Part shown: positions 7,448 to 15,934 of the stretch, piece after piece
Position numbering within the stretch: position 1 is the first letter of the stretch
Layout of the letters: every line of letters starts with the position of its first letter
Assembly (NCBI GenBank): GCA_947567595.1
Contig: CANOMQ010000033.1
Location: 1-47,637, forward strand
Source: an uncultured Lachnospiraceae bacterium
GTDB lineage: Bacteria; Bacillota; Clostridia; Lachnospirales; Lachnospiraceae
Length of the DNA stretch: 47,637 nt
Direction of reading: 5' to 3'
Made by a program: the position numbers and the translations under genes
The notes under the pieces: generated by a model
What the model saw: only the letters and a program-made list of their open reading frames with translations
What the model was told of the DNA's origin: nothing
Database searches by the model: none

Positions 7448-10159
7448 ATGAATGAAAACATCGTAAAGGTACAGTTGGGGGATATGAGGGGTACTGGTAT
7501 TGTTATTTATTCGGATGAGGATAACTTTGCAGTAATAGTGACCGCGGGGCATTGTTTGAAAAATGCAGGTGATGATTTTAAAAATATTGAAATTGTGGGA
7601 CATAAAGGATGCGAGGTTATTAACTGTATTGTGGCAAAAGAAGCGGATGCAGCGTTTCTGATATGCAGAGGCTTCCTTTATCAAGAAGTTTTATGGAAAA
7701 TGCAGGATAGTGTTATTGAGCATATAACATGTGCATGTGTAAAGGGATTTCCGATAAACAAAGAATCAGATAAGGACGAATATGAAGTAGAATTCACGGA
7801 CATAAAATTTTATAAAGAAAAAAATCAACGTGTAGGGAAGCTTAACGAGGACATTGGCGAGGAAAAATCAAGTTTGATGAATGGTATGTCCGGTTCACCG
7901 GTATATGATAGAGAGAGCATGGAACTGTATGGCATGTATTTAGGTTCACTTGAAAAAAACTATAATTATAATGAGAACAGAATATTACCTGTTCATGTAA
8001 TACTCCGGCTGGCTCGGAAATATGACGTAATCTATTTAAAGAAAGCTACAAATAAGATAGGGCTATACAATAAGTGTAAGTATTTAAGTATAGGACAAAG
8101 CGCTCCTTTGGATTTAAGGAAATATAAGGAGCTAAATTTTTTGTTATTGGGGAAGAGCGGTAACGGAAAATCAGCATTTATTAAAAGCTTTTTGAAACAT
8201 AAGGATTTAATCCATTCCACAGGTGAAGGACGAACAACTCGAATTAACTGCGAATATAAAATAATATATGGGGATTACGAAGATGATAAAAAACCTTGTG
8301 TCACTATTGAATTTTATGATAAAAGTAATTTTGCGGATAGAAGATGGAGTATGCTTGAAGATAAAATAAACGGGTTGGGGAATTCCTGTGAAGCTGATGA
8401 TATGTTCCAGTACCTTTGTTATGATGAAGGCTTTTTTTCAATAGATGAGTTTGATGATGAAATTCAGGAGGAAATACAAAATCTGTTTGATGAAATTTTT
8501 AAGGCAGATGAGAGCAATAAGATAGAGATTAAAGTTTGTGAGGAGGAAGATTTACACGATATTCGTGTTTTGGTGAACAATTTTTATGAACAAACCATAA
8601 GTTTATTAAAAGACAAATTAAGTTTAAAGAAAAAAGTTATTGATTTGGAAAACTATACTCAGGAAGAAATTGATTTTTTAGATTTGTGCATTCATGAAGT
8701 GAGAGATAGGACTTATGCAGGATTAGTTGAAAAGATAGAGGTATATGACAGGATTTGTGATGAATACTGTCAAGTTTGTGATGAATTAAAAATTGATAAC
8801 ATATTATTAGTAGATACATATGGGCTTGACCACGTCAATGATGATGATAAAAACAGGGTAGATCAACGTTTATATGATTTAATATGTGTCGAATATGAAA
8901 AGATAAAGAATGTATTATATATACGAAAGCTGAATTCGGATTCGCCGAATGATTTGGAATACTATCTGCCTGCCTTATATAAGATAGACCCGAACGTCAT
9001 ATTGAATGTAGTCTTTACGGAAATAGATAAAAATGATTATATTAACAATCAATGTGATGAAAGCACAGATATAAACTTGATAGAATTTGCTCAAAAGGGT
9101 TTTATTAATAGCAAATCAGTTAAATATTTTATAGAAAAAGAAAATAATATAAGATGTAAAAAGAAAAATGAGCTTAAGCAGGCGATACAGAATGGTGTGA
9201 AAAGTGAGTTATATGCGGAAGCGATTTTTGAATATATTCTTAAATATTTGACTCCTTATTGTGCAGCGGAAGGAGAAATAGATGATAAATATCTCGTCAA
9301 TAATTGTAATAAAGTTAAGAGGTTATTTAATGCAATAATAAACGAGGAATATCGGGGAAATGGCATTATAAATCTAAAAAGATGCAGAGAGAATCTTGAA
9401 GGCGGGCTAAAAAAGAGGGAGGGCGAATGTTATACGGTTTTTAAGGGGCTGATAGCCGAGATGTTTAAGGATGCAGATATCGGATGGGGAGTTTCTAATT
9501 ATCACAGAGGGCATTGGAAAACAAAGCAGGCGAATATTACATGTATTCAGAGATTGGAACTTGGGTACTGCGGTACACATGATGACAGATGGAGTAGCAG
9601 CTTTAAGCAGGCGTATTTCAAGCTTTTTTCCACGATGGATAAAGAGCGGTTTAAAAAGATGTTTGGTGAGGAAAAGGAAACAAACAGCGGTATTTCTATA
9701 CAGATGATTTTAAACGCATTTATTACGAAGATGGTAGGCTGTGAAAAAAATTCGCGAGATTCTTTCTGGAGTCAAAAGGATCGATGCTCGGGATGTGGAT
9801 ATAACTGTTTTAAAAAAAAACTGCTGAATGCTTATGAGGAAAATGAATTAACCAATAATGCTGTACAAACGCGTGAAGGGTGGTTAAATGCGCGTACTAA
9901 CTTTAAAAAGCGCTTTGAGAATCATGAAGAAGAGTTCTTAGATTATTTCACGGATGCTTTTTTGGAAATTATGTTTGAATTTGAAAAGCACAATTTAAAT
10001 AAGATTGAGAAGACATTGAAGGATGGGGGAGAGAAAGAAAATTTTGACGAACATTTAAAGGAGATAAAGATACAAATGCAAAATCTTTTCAAAAATGAAT
10101 GTGAGATGAAAGATGAAATAGCATTATATATGGGAGAGAGCTACAAGAGTTTGAACTAG
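7448..10159 (+). CDS. Trypsin-like serine protease fused to a P-loop GTPase
   Basis: 903 residues from ATG 7448 (AGGAGG nine bases upstream; a TTG at 7439 is less likely). Domain 1 (1-190) is a trypsin-like protease with the full triad: His35 in VTAGHCL, Asp67 in EADAAFL, Ser148 in GMSGSPVY. No signal peptide, so it is intracellular. Domain 2 (about 228-600) is a GTPase: Walker A GKSGNGKS at 235-242, a switch-I-like GRTTRINCEYK, G3 motif DTYGLDH at 456-462 and a G4-like FTEIDK; a long acidic helical insert separates the first motifs, as in dynamin/GIMAP-like GTPases. The C-terminal part is helical with a CSGCGYNC cysteine cluster at 780-787. Nucleotide state may gate proteolysis of a partner such as the neighbouring metalloprotease or membrane protein (inference). 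Last gene of the AT-rich cluster. Confidence 0.87.
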   Translation: MNENIVKVQLGDMRGTGIVIYSDEDNFAVIVTAGHCLKNAGDDFKNIEIVGHKGCEVINCIVAKEADAAFLICRGFLYQEVLWKMQDSVIEHITCACVKGFPINKESDKDEYEVEFTDIKFYKEKNQRVGKLNEDIGEEKSSLMNGMSGSPVYDRESMELYGMYLGSLEKNYNYNENRILPVHVILRLARKYDVIYLKKATNKIGLYNKCKYLSIGQSAPLDLRKYKELNFLLLGKSGNGKSAFIKSFLKHKDLIHSTGEGRTTRINCEYKIIYGDYEDDKKPCVTIEFYDKSNFADRRWSMLEDKINGLGNSCEADDMFQYLCYDEGFFSIDEFDDEIQEEIQNLFDEIFKADESNKIEIKVCEEEDLHDIRVLVNNFYEQTISLLKDKLSLKKKVIDLENYTQEEIDFLDLCIHEVRDRTYAGLVEKIEVYDRICDEYCQVCDELKIDNILLVDTYGLDHVNDDDKNRVDQRLYDLICVEYEKIKNVLYIRKLNSDSPNDLEYYLPALYKIDPNVILNVVFTEIDKNDYINNQCDESTDINLIEFAQKGFINSKSVKYFIEKENNIRCKKKNELKQAIQNGVKSELYAEAIFEYILKYLTPYCAAEGEIDDKYLVNNCNKVKRLFNAIINEEYRGNGIINLKRCRENLEGGLKKREGECYTVFKGLIAEMFKDADIGWGVSNYHRGHWKTKQANITCIQRLELGYCGTHDDRWSSSFKQAYFKLFSTMDKERFKKMFGEEKETNSGISIQMILNAFITKMVGCEKNSRDSFWSQKDRCSGCGYNCFKKKLLNAYEENELTNNAVQTREGWLNARTNFKKRFENHEEEFLDYFTDAFLEIMFEFEKHNLNKIEKTLKDGGEKENFDEHLKEIKIQMQNLFKNECEMKDEIALYMGESYKSLN

Positions 10160-10349
10160 AATGTATGGGGGTAATTTTTATAGAAAGGATTTTCCATGTA
10201 GGGATGCTATATTGATTATAATAAAAGATGCTGGAATTTGCTGGTTACATAAGGGGTTTACATATTGTATATGACTACAAAAATGTCTTAAAATGTCCTA
10301 AAAAAACCGTGCAAAATACATGAAATGTGCATAAAAATGTGTAAAAAGA

Positions 10350-10378
10350 TTGTAGTTTTGTGCAGGTTGAATTATAAT
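10350..10378 (+). promoter_or_regulatory. SigA-type promoter of the pilus operon
   Basis: TTGTAG (10350-10355), 17-bp spacer, TATAAT (10373-10378). Transcription would start near 10385, about 190 bases before the pilin ATG. The gap 10160-10349 before it is AT-rich and shows no clear terminator for the upstream cluster. Confidence 0.65.
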
Positions 10379-10384
10379 GTATAC

Positions 10385-10577
10385 GGATAGAGCCGCAGTT
10401 GTACCACTTTTGTATACGTGGGTTTCGCGTGCCTGCTTAGGAAGACGCCTTTTTGGGTGGTGTGTACGGGGGGCAGCGGGGCGGTATGTGCAGTGATGTA
10501 TGGAATGGATACATATTGGTACGGCGATTGTGCGGACGCAATCACAAATATATTATGAAAAAGGAGAAGTGAGTCCA
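10385..10577 (+). promoter_or_regulatory. Long structured 5' leader of the pilin mRNA
   Basis: About 190 untranslated bases, noticeably G-rich in the middle (10456-10484). Two clear hairpins are visible: ATGTAT (10496-10501) with ATACAT (10509-10514), and GATTGTG (10526-10532) with CGCAATC (10537-10543) closed by a CGGA tetraloop. CCAC/GTGG and GCGT/ACGC pairings are possible further upstream. It may be a cis-regulatory RNA; I could not match it to a cyclic-di-GMP riboswitch consensus, the class that controls pili in other clostridia. Confidence 0.45.
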
Positions 10578-11018
10578 ATGAACAATTTAAAGGAACAGAA
10601 AATGAATAACAAAGGTTTCTCCCTTGTGGAGTTAATCATTGTTATTGCAATTATGGCAGTGCTGATTGGTGTGCTTGCACCTCAGTATTTGAAGTATGTT
10701 GAGAAGTCAAGACAGTCAGCAGATCTTGATAATGTAGACTCTATACTTTCAGCGGTTACAACTTATTCAGCAGATCCTGCTAATCAATTGGTAATTGGTC
10801 ATGTAACATGTGCTTCAGGTGTTGTGACAGCAGATGGTGCAGTAGGAACAAAAGGTGACGTGAAAGACGCTTTAAATGAAGCAGGAATTAATCTCCCAAC
10901 AACTGCATTAATGAAGAGCAAAGCATATCAAGCATGGGATATTGAATTTAAGCCAGATGGTACTATGGCATTTACAGGTACTAATGGTCCAGCTTTACAA
11001 ACGGCATTGGGACATTAA
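10578..11018 (+). CDS. pilA: Type IV major pilin
   Basis: 146 residues from ATG 10578, with AAGGAG upstream; an internal ATG at 10602 is an alternative. The class III signal peptide ends MNNKG, followed by FSLVELIIVIAIMAVLIGVL, so cleavage after Gly leaves an N-methylated Phe and the Glu5 needed for assembly. After the N-terminal helix (YLKYVEKSRQSADLDNVDS) comes a small globular domain with two threonine/glycine-rich strands. It is the first gene of an operon encoding its peptidase and the assembly proteins PilMNO. No sortase or cell-wall motif. The subunit is expected in a cell-surface filament used for twitching, adhesion or DNA uptake. Confidence 0.9.
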   Translation: MNNLKEQKMNNKGFSLVELIIVIAIMAVLIGVLAPQYLKYVEKSRQSADLDNVDSILSAVTTYSADPANQLVIGHVTCASGVVTADGAVGTKGDVKDALNEAGINLPTTALMKSKAYQAWDIEFKPDGTMAFTGTNGPALQTALGH

Positions 11019-11062
11019 TCATAATTGCGTGTTAATAATTAAAGATTGAAAGGACACACCAA

Positions 11063-11833
11063 ATGCTCCCAACTATACTTTTATCAATCATCATATTCCT
11101 CTACGGAATCACAATCGGCAGTTTCCTCAACGTATGCATCTGCCGGTTGCCCAAAAAAGAAAATATAGTCACAACAAGAAGCCACTGCACAAGCTGCGGA
11201 ACCCAACTGAACTGGTATGACCTCATACCCCTGTTCAGTTGGGTGGCTTTGGGAGGAAGGTGTCGCAAGTGTAAGGCACGGATATCCGTTCAGTACCCGA
11301 TTATCGAGGCACTGAACGGGGTTCTGTGGCTTACCATATTTTTCGTCTGTGGCGTTAGCATTGAGACAGCACTCTACTGTATTATGGCAAGTGCGCTTCT
11401 TGCACTCTCCGTCATAGACTTTCGGACATACGAAATCCCGTTTGGGTTTAACTTGATTATCGCAGCGCTCGGGCTGATACGTGTACTGACAGATTTACCG
11501 AACTGGACAGCATATGTTATCGGCTTTTTTGCAGTCAGCGTGCCCCTGTACCTGCTCTATGCGGTCACAAAGGGGCGGGCAATCGGCGGCGGCGATATTA
11601 AGCTGATGGCGGCGGCAGGGCTGCTTTTGGGGTGGCAGCGCGTGATACTGGCGTTTGTAATCGGGTGCGTTTTAGGCTCCGTGATTCATGTCATTCGTAT
11701 GCGTGTTGCACAGGCTAAGGGTTCGGCGGCGGAGCATATGCTTGCGATGGGACCATACCTTTCCGCAGGAATTTTTATCGCGGCGCTTTGGGGCGGGCGG
11801 CTGATTGCGTGGTATCTTGGTTTTTACCAGTAA
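11063..11833 (+). CDS. pilD: Prepilin peptidase / N-methyltransferase (A24 family)
   Basis: 256 residues. Integral membrane aspartyl protease that cleaves prepilins after Gly and methylates the new N-terminus. The N-terminal part has the start motif GSFLNVCICRLPK and a four-cysteine zinc site (CTSC and CRKC) typical of the bifunctional enzymes. The catalytic aspartates are in SVIDFRTYEIP and in the GxGD motif GRAIGGGDIKLMAA. About seven hydrophobic segments. AAAGGACACACC precedes ATG 11063. Its substrates are clearly the pilin and the four pseudopilins of the same operon. A large inverted repeat follows it before pilM. Confidence 0.93.
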   Translation: MLPTILLSIIIFLYGITIGSFLNVCICRLPKKENIVTTRSHCTSCGTQLNWYDLIPLFSWVALGGRCRKCKARISVQYPIIEALNGVLWLTIFFVCGVSIETALYCIMASALLALSVIDFRTYEIPFGFNLIIAALGLIRVLTDLPNWTAYVIGFFAVSVPLYLLYAVTKGRAIGGGDIKLMAAAGLLLGWQRVILAFVIGCVLGSVIHVIRMRVAQAKGSAAEHMLAMGPYLSAGIFIAALWGGRLIAWYLGFYQ

Positions 11834-11842
11834 AGAAAACAA

Positions 11843-11906
11843 AGTGCCTATTTCCTATAGTCCCATTTGGCAAAAAACGGAAATGGAGCTATAGGAAATA
11901 AGCGCT
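11843..11906 (+). repeat. Long imperfect inverted repeat between pilD and pilM
   Basis: Arms TATTTCCTATAG (11849-11860) and CTATAGGAAATA (11889-11900) pair perfectly, followed inward by CCATTT/AAATGG and outward by AGTGC/GCGCT (one wobble). The 12-base loop is GGCAAAAAACGG. No T run follows, so it is not a classical terminator. It could be an mRNA-processing or stability element, a partial terminator, or a small repeat of the host genome. Confidence 0.6.
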
Positions 11907-11933
11907 GTAAGGTGCAAATGGAGGGAAAACAAC

Positions 11934-13508
11934 ATGGCAAAAGTACTAAGCATAGAGATTGGCTTTTCAACGATTAAGATTGTTGAGATGGATCATCAGA
12001 AGAAAAAGCCAAAGGTTTACCGGTGCGTGGAGACCAAGACACCGGACGGGGCAATTCGGGACGGCTATCTCAACCCTGACAAAATGGAGGCATTGAAGGA
12101 GCAAATCCGTGACGCCCTGCGGGAGCATAAAATCCGTACCAAGCGCGTGCTTTTTACTGTTTTTTCAACAAAAATCATCAGCCGTGAAATTACGGTTTCG
12201 GCGGTGAAGGAGCATCAGATTGGTGCGTTTATCGAGTTGAACATTACCGAGTATTTTCCGATTGAGCTGACGGATTACAAGATTGCCCATTTCATCATAC
12301 AGACATACCGTGACGGGGAAAACGCGGGGAAGCACAAGGTGCTTGTCATGGCGGCAGAGAAGTCGCTTTTGGAAGGGTATGAAAAGCTTGCGCAGGAGCT
12401 CGGGCTTTTTATCGCGGATATTGATTACATCGGAAATTCGGTCATTCAGGCAACGCGCATGAATGCCGGCGCGGAAGCGATTATGACGGTGAAGGTCGAG
12501 GAGGAGAACGCGCTTGTTACGATTCTTCGGCAGAGTACGATGATGATGCAGCGAACCGTCAATTATCAGGTGGGGCATATGGACGATGATGTGCTCCCTG
12601 ACAAGGACGAGCGCAATGAGATATTGACCGGAACAGTCACCCGACTGATTGACTTTTATTCGGCGAACAATGAGGACAGCAAGATTTCACAGATTTATAT
12701 TATCGGTGACGGCTCGCGCGACTGGTCCATTACGGAATTAATGACACAGCAGACCGGCGTTCCCAGCCGTTTCTTGGAGAATGTGCGTGCGACGACGATT
12801 ACGCGCCGTGCGGACAACAACATGATGAACGTGTTTGCAACGGCAATCGGTGCGGGCGTAAGGAGCGTGGGCTTTGACGCGGAGAAGGAGAAGGAGCGGC
12901 ACGAGACGAATTATGTTTCGGCGTGTATCCTAGTCATTATTTTGTTTATCGTGCTGATTGGCGCGGTGCTTTCGATGGCGCTTGTTCCTTATAATACGGC
13001 GCTCACGGAGCAGAGCTCTTTGCAGCGGCAAAAAGAGCAGCTTGAGCCGGCAAGGCTTGTGCATGACCAGTATCTTGGCTTGAAGGATTTTATTGAGCAG
13101 GTTCGCTATGGAAACAGGCTGACAGAGCATTTTAATGATGGTATTATTGCATTTTTTGAGGAGCTTGAGATGAATCTGCCTTCGGATGTGGAAATGACGG
13201 ACTTTTCTTCTGACGATGAGCAGTGCGTCATGACAATCCGCGTGGGCGATAAGGAGACGGCGGCAGGAATTATCAAGATGCTGCGTGATTTTGAGTCGCT
13301 TGAGAGCGTGACGGTTGAGAGCCTGATTGAGGAGGTTACCGAGGATTCGCTTGAGGGGATTATGGTAGAGACCTTGCAGGGCAATGAAGTGAAAACGGTT
13401 AATTTTACGGTGACGTGTACATACAGGACTGAGGTTTTGACACCGCCTGTACCTGCGATGCAGCCTCCTGCTGCGGATGGCACTGCGGACGCGGCAACGA
13501 CGGAATAA
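11934..13508 (+). CDS. pilM: PilM-PilN fusion, type IV pilus assembly protein
   Basis: 524 residues, AATGGAGGG upstream of ATG 11934. Residues 1-320 are an actin-like PilM ATPase (MAKVLSIEIGFSTIKIVEMD at the start, YIIGDGSRD and FATAIGAGVRS later). A membrane segment follows at about 328-350 (SACILVIILFIVLIGAVLSM), then a coiled stretch and a PilN-like alpha/beta domain (EELEMNLPSDVEMTDF, MTIRVGDKETAAGIIKML), with a proline/alanine-rich end. PilM and PilN are normally separate proteins, PilM docking onto the cytoplasmic tail of PilN; here they are one chain. The next gene is PilO-like, so this encodes the inner-membrane alignment complex. Confidence 0.85.
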   Translation: MAKVLSIEIGFSTIKIVEMDHQKKKPKVYRCVETKTPDGAIRDGYLNPDKMEALKEQIRDALREHKIRTKRVLFTVFSTKIISREITVSAVKEHQIGAFIELNITEYFPIELTDYKIAHFIIQTYRDGENAGKHKVLVMAAEKSLLEGYEKLAQELGLFIADIDYIGNSVIQATRMNAGAEAIMTVKVEEENALVTILRQSTMMMQRTVNYQVGHMDDDVLPDKDERNEILTGTVTRLIDFYSANNEDSKISQIYIIGDGSRDWSITELMTQQTGVPSRFLENVRATTITRRADNNMMNVFATAIGAGVRSVGFDAEKEKERHETNYVSACILVIILFIVLIGAVLSMALVPYNTALTEQSSLQRQKEQLEPARLVHDQYLGLKDFIEQVRYGNRLTEHFNDGIIAFFEELEMNLPSDVEMTDFSSDDEQCVMTIRVGDKETAAGIIKMLRDFESLESVTVESLIEEVTEDSLEGIMVETLQGNEVKTVNFTVTCTYRTEVLTPPVPAMQPPAADGTADAATTE

Positions 13509-13521
13509 TGGGAGGATTGAC

Positions 13522-14445
13522 ATGGCTAAGGAAAAGAAAGTAAAAGAGAAAAAGGTTAAGGAAAAGAAAGTTAAAGAAAAAAAGGTGAAGAAGGATAAAC
13601 AGGCGAAGGAGTCCAAACCACTGAAAAATTATTTTAACCAGAAAACGTTTCTGGGTGTGACGCTTGTGGGCGTCTTGGCGCTTGTGGTTGTTTATGTGTT
13701 TGTGTATCTGGACTATACACAGCGCACGGAGGAGCTTGAGAAGTCGAATGACGACCTTCGCGCGGTGGTGAGTGAGCTTGAGGAATACAACACAAACATG
13801 GAGGCGTACAAGATTGAGATTGACGAAATCGAGGCGGAAATCGAGTCCATCATGGACGAATATCCGGCGGACGCGCGCGAGGAAGACGCGCTGATGCTTG
13901 CGGTGGAGCTTGGGGAACGCAACCTCATTGACTTTGACGCGATTAACATGGAGGAGAAGGAGAGCGTTTACACGATTGAGCCGTATCTTGTCCAAGCGGC
14001 AGCAATTGAGGGGCTTGACGAGAGTCTTGTCTTCACACAGAAGCACGCCGTTTATGTAAACCAAACGACATATACGGCGTTGAAAACGGTGATTGCACAG
14101 ATTTACGAGTCGGGCAACCGGATTGGAATTGACAACATTGTCTATACGAAGAACGAGGAGTACGGCGTTCTTGAGGGGAATATTGATTTGTATTTCTACA
14201 GCCTTGCGGGGACTGACAAGGAGTATGAGGCGCCTGACATTGCCGAGTATCCTGCCGGGACAGGCGACCCGTTCCGTTCGGAGGAGATTGCAAGGCAGAT
14301 GGCGATGGATATGATGGACGAGATGATGGGTGACGGCGAGGAAGGCATGGAAGGCGACGAAGGATTTGACGGGGAAGAAGATTTTGGCGGAGAAGAAGGT
14401 TTTGAAGGTGAAGAAGGCGAGGGCGGAGCTGAGGAGAATGCGTAG
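13522..14445 (+). CDS. pilO: PilO-like type IV pilus alignment protein
   Basis: 307 residues from ATG 13522 with GGAGG upstream; a longer reading from 13477 overlaps pilM. The cytoplasmic start is extremely lysine-rich, made of four EKKVK repeats (residues 4-23). One membrane segment follows at about 41-62 (FLGVTLVGVLALVVVYVFVY), then a coiled coil (EELEKSNDDLRAVVSELEEY) and a PilO-like alpha/beta region. The last 40 residues are almost only Glu, Gly, Asp and Met. That basic head and acidic tail are unusual for PilO and may be charge-based contacts on either side of the membrane. The assignment rests mainly on topology and position after PilMN. Confidence 0.75.
   Translation: MAKEKKVKEKKVKEKKVKEKKVKKDKQAKESKPLKNYFNQKTFLGVTLVGVLALVVVYVFVYLDYTQRTEELEKSNDDLRAVVSELEEYNTNMEAYKIEIDEIEAEIESIMDEYPADAREEDALMLAVELGERNLIDFDAINMEEKESVYTIEPYLVQAAAIEGLDESLVFTQKHAVYVNQTTYTALKTVIAQIYESGNRIGIDNIVYTKNEEYGVLEGNIDLYFYSLAGTDKEYEAPDIAEYPAGTGDPFRSEEIARQMAMDMMDEMMGDGEEGMEGDEGFDGEEDFGGEEGFEGEEGEGGAEENA
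13531..13590 (+). repeat. 15-bp tandem repeat encoding EKKVK x4
   Basis: Four in-frame copies of a 15-base unit (GAAAAGAAAGTAAAA-like) at the start of the PilO-like gene. The DNA copies differ at silent positions. Copy number could vary between strains by slippage without breaking the frame. Confidence 0.7.
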
Positions 14446-15934
14446 TAGGAAGATGTTGTTTGGGAGAAAGCTGAATAACAGGGGAATGTCTTTGGTCGAG
14501 GTAATTATTGCGATTACCATTCTTGGCATTGTCGCGGTGCCGGTGCTGCATTCTTTGACGACGGCGATGGTTTATAACCAGAAGGCGCGAATCCGGCAGG
14601 AGATGACGTTGACGGCGGAGAGTATTATGGAGACGTTTAAGGGCTACAGCCTTGACGAGCTTAAGACGCGGTTTACGTCGGGCGGTGCCGGGATTGAAGG
14701 CGTGAAATTGGCGACTCCTACTGATACAGAGGTTTATGATCCAAATCCGGATACGGGAACGGGATTTCATTATAAATATGATGCTCCTAATCCTTCTGAT
14801 CCAACAGTGGTTGGTGGTGCTTATACCTTTAACATTAATGAAATGAAAGCGGAGAATGGACAGTTTTATGATGTGACAATTACGGCGACGCCAAACAGCG
14901 TTGAGAAGGTCATGGAGCCTAAAAATGCGGAGACAACGCGTGATGCGATTTTTCAGGGCAACCGGAAGTGGGATAAGAATGCAGTCAAAGAGGTGAAGTC
15001 TGATTTTGCCAATTATAAGACAGGATTGGAGGGCGCTTTTGAGGCGAACGCGGTTGTGAAAATTAATGACACGGTGACTGCGGTGCAGGGGAATATGGAT
15101 AAGCTGTTTAACGAAAGTGCAGCGAGTGTTTATGTGGGAAATTATCTTCATTTACATGATAGGACGCTTACCTTTGAGATTACGATTGATGGTGATGATT
15201 ATAAAGTCACGCCGAAGATGATGTACCGCTATTATCTGAAAGATTATCCATACTATGTCAAAGGGGAAGAGGAGTCGCGCAGCGACGAGTATCCGGAAAC
15301 GGGAGATTCAGGTGGTTCGTCGGGAAATGTAGAGGAATCCATTGGCACGAGCAAAACCCTTGACCGTTTTCCTGTTGACGGAAGTTTCTTGGAATATGAG
15401 GTTGATTTGACGGCTTCCGATCCGACGGGCGGTCCATCTTATTCGGACGGATATATTTATAAAAACAAAAAAGAAGCGGGCTTAAACCGGCTGGTGATTT
15501 ATTATTATCCGCAGTACAATCTTGAGGCAGGGAATGACAAGATTGTGGTTGATAATCAGGCAGGAATTAAGGATTTCCAGTGCTATGTCTTAAAGCAGCG
15601 CGCAGCGGACATCAATGACAGTCAGACAAAAATTAAGGAAAATAGTTACAAGGCAGATGTTGAAATCCGAAATTCCGCAGAAGGATTTGAAGTTTTTCAT
15701 AATTTTGACGACAATATCGCTGACGGAAGCTCAACGACACCGCCGCATTTGTGGGGAACATATGCGAACGCATACAGTTATACAAAGCTGGTATCAGGTA
15801 CGACGACGCCAGAGCTTGTGGATAAGTTTGAGGAGTCGGAGGTTCTTTCTTATAAGATTGAGCTAAAGGTGGAGCAGGGCGGCAGGGAGATTACGAAGCT
15901 TGAAAGTACGATGAATGAAAAGATTAAAGATTAA
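14438..15934 (+). CDS. Minor pseudopilin (GspI/PilV-like), large
   Basis: 498 residues from ATG 14438 (GAGGAG directly upstream; overlaps the previous gene by 8 bases). A prepilin leader ends LNNRG and is followed by MSLVEVIIAITILGIVAVPV with Glu5 present. The early mature part (AMVYNQKARIRQEMTLTAES) fits GspI/PilV-type minor pseudopilins. The globular domain of about 430 residues is much larger than usual and rich in Gly, Ser, Asp and Tyr. Expected to be processed by PilD and to help initiate or cap the filament. In operon with three further pseudopilins. Confidence 0.8.
   Translation: MRSRKMLFGRKLNNRGMSLVEVIIAITILGIVAVPVLHSLTTAMVYNQKARIRQEMTLTAESIMETFKGYSLDELKTRFTSGGAGIEGVKLATPTDTEVYDPNPDTGTGFHYKYDAPNPSDPTVVGGAYTFNINEMKAENGQFYDVTITATPNSVEKVMEPKNAETTRDAIFQGNRKWDKNAVKEVKSDFANYKTGLEGAFEANAVVKINDTVTAVQGNMDKLFNESAASVYVGNYLHLHDRTLTFEITIDGDDYKVTPKMMYRYYLKDYPYYVKGEEESRSDEYPETGDSGGSSGNVEESIGTSKTLDRFPVDGSFLEYEVDLTASDPTGGPSYSDGYIYKNKKEAGLNRLVIYYYPQYNLEAGNDKIVVDNQAGIKDFQCYVLKQRAADINDSQTKIKENSYKADVEIRNSAEGFEVFHNFDDNIADGSSTTPPHLWGTYANAYSYTKLVSGTTTPELVDKFEESEVLSYKIELKVEQGGREITKLESTMNEKIKD

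Noticed and set aside
10385-10577. Cyclic-di-GMP riboswitch before the pilin gene
   Set aside because: No consensus core could be found on reading; left as unassigned leader.
13405-14529. Long minus-strand frames opposite the pil genes, also seen opposite gatA, aspS and gltB
   Set aside because: Frames rich in Arg/His/Leu without ribosome sites; typical shadows of GC-rich coding sequence on the other strand.
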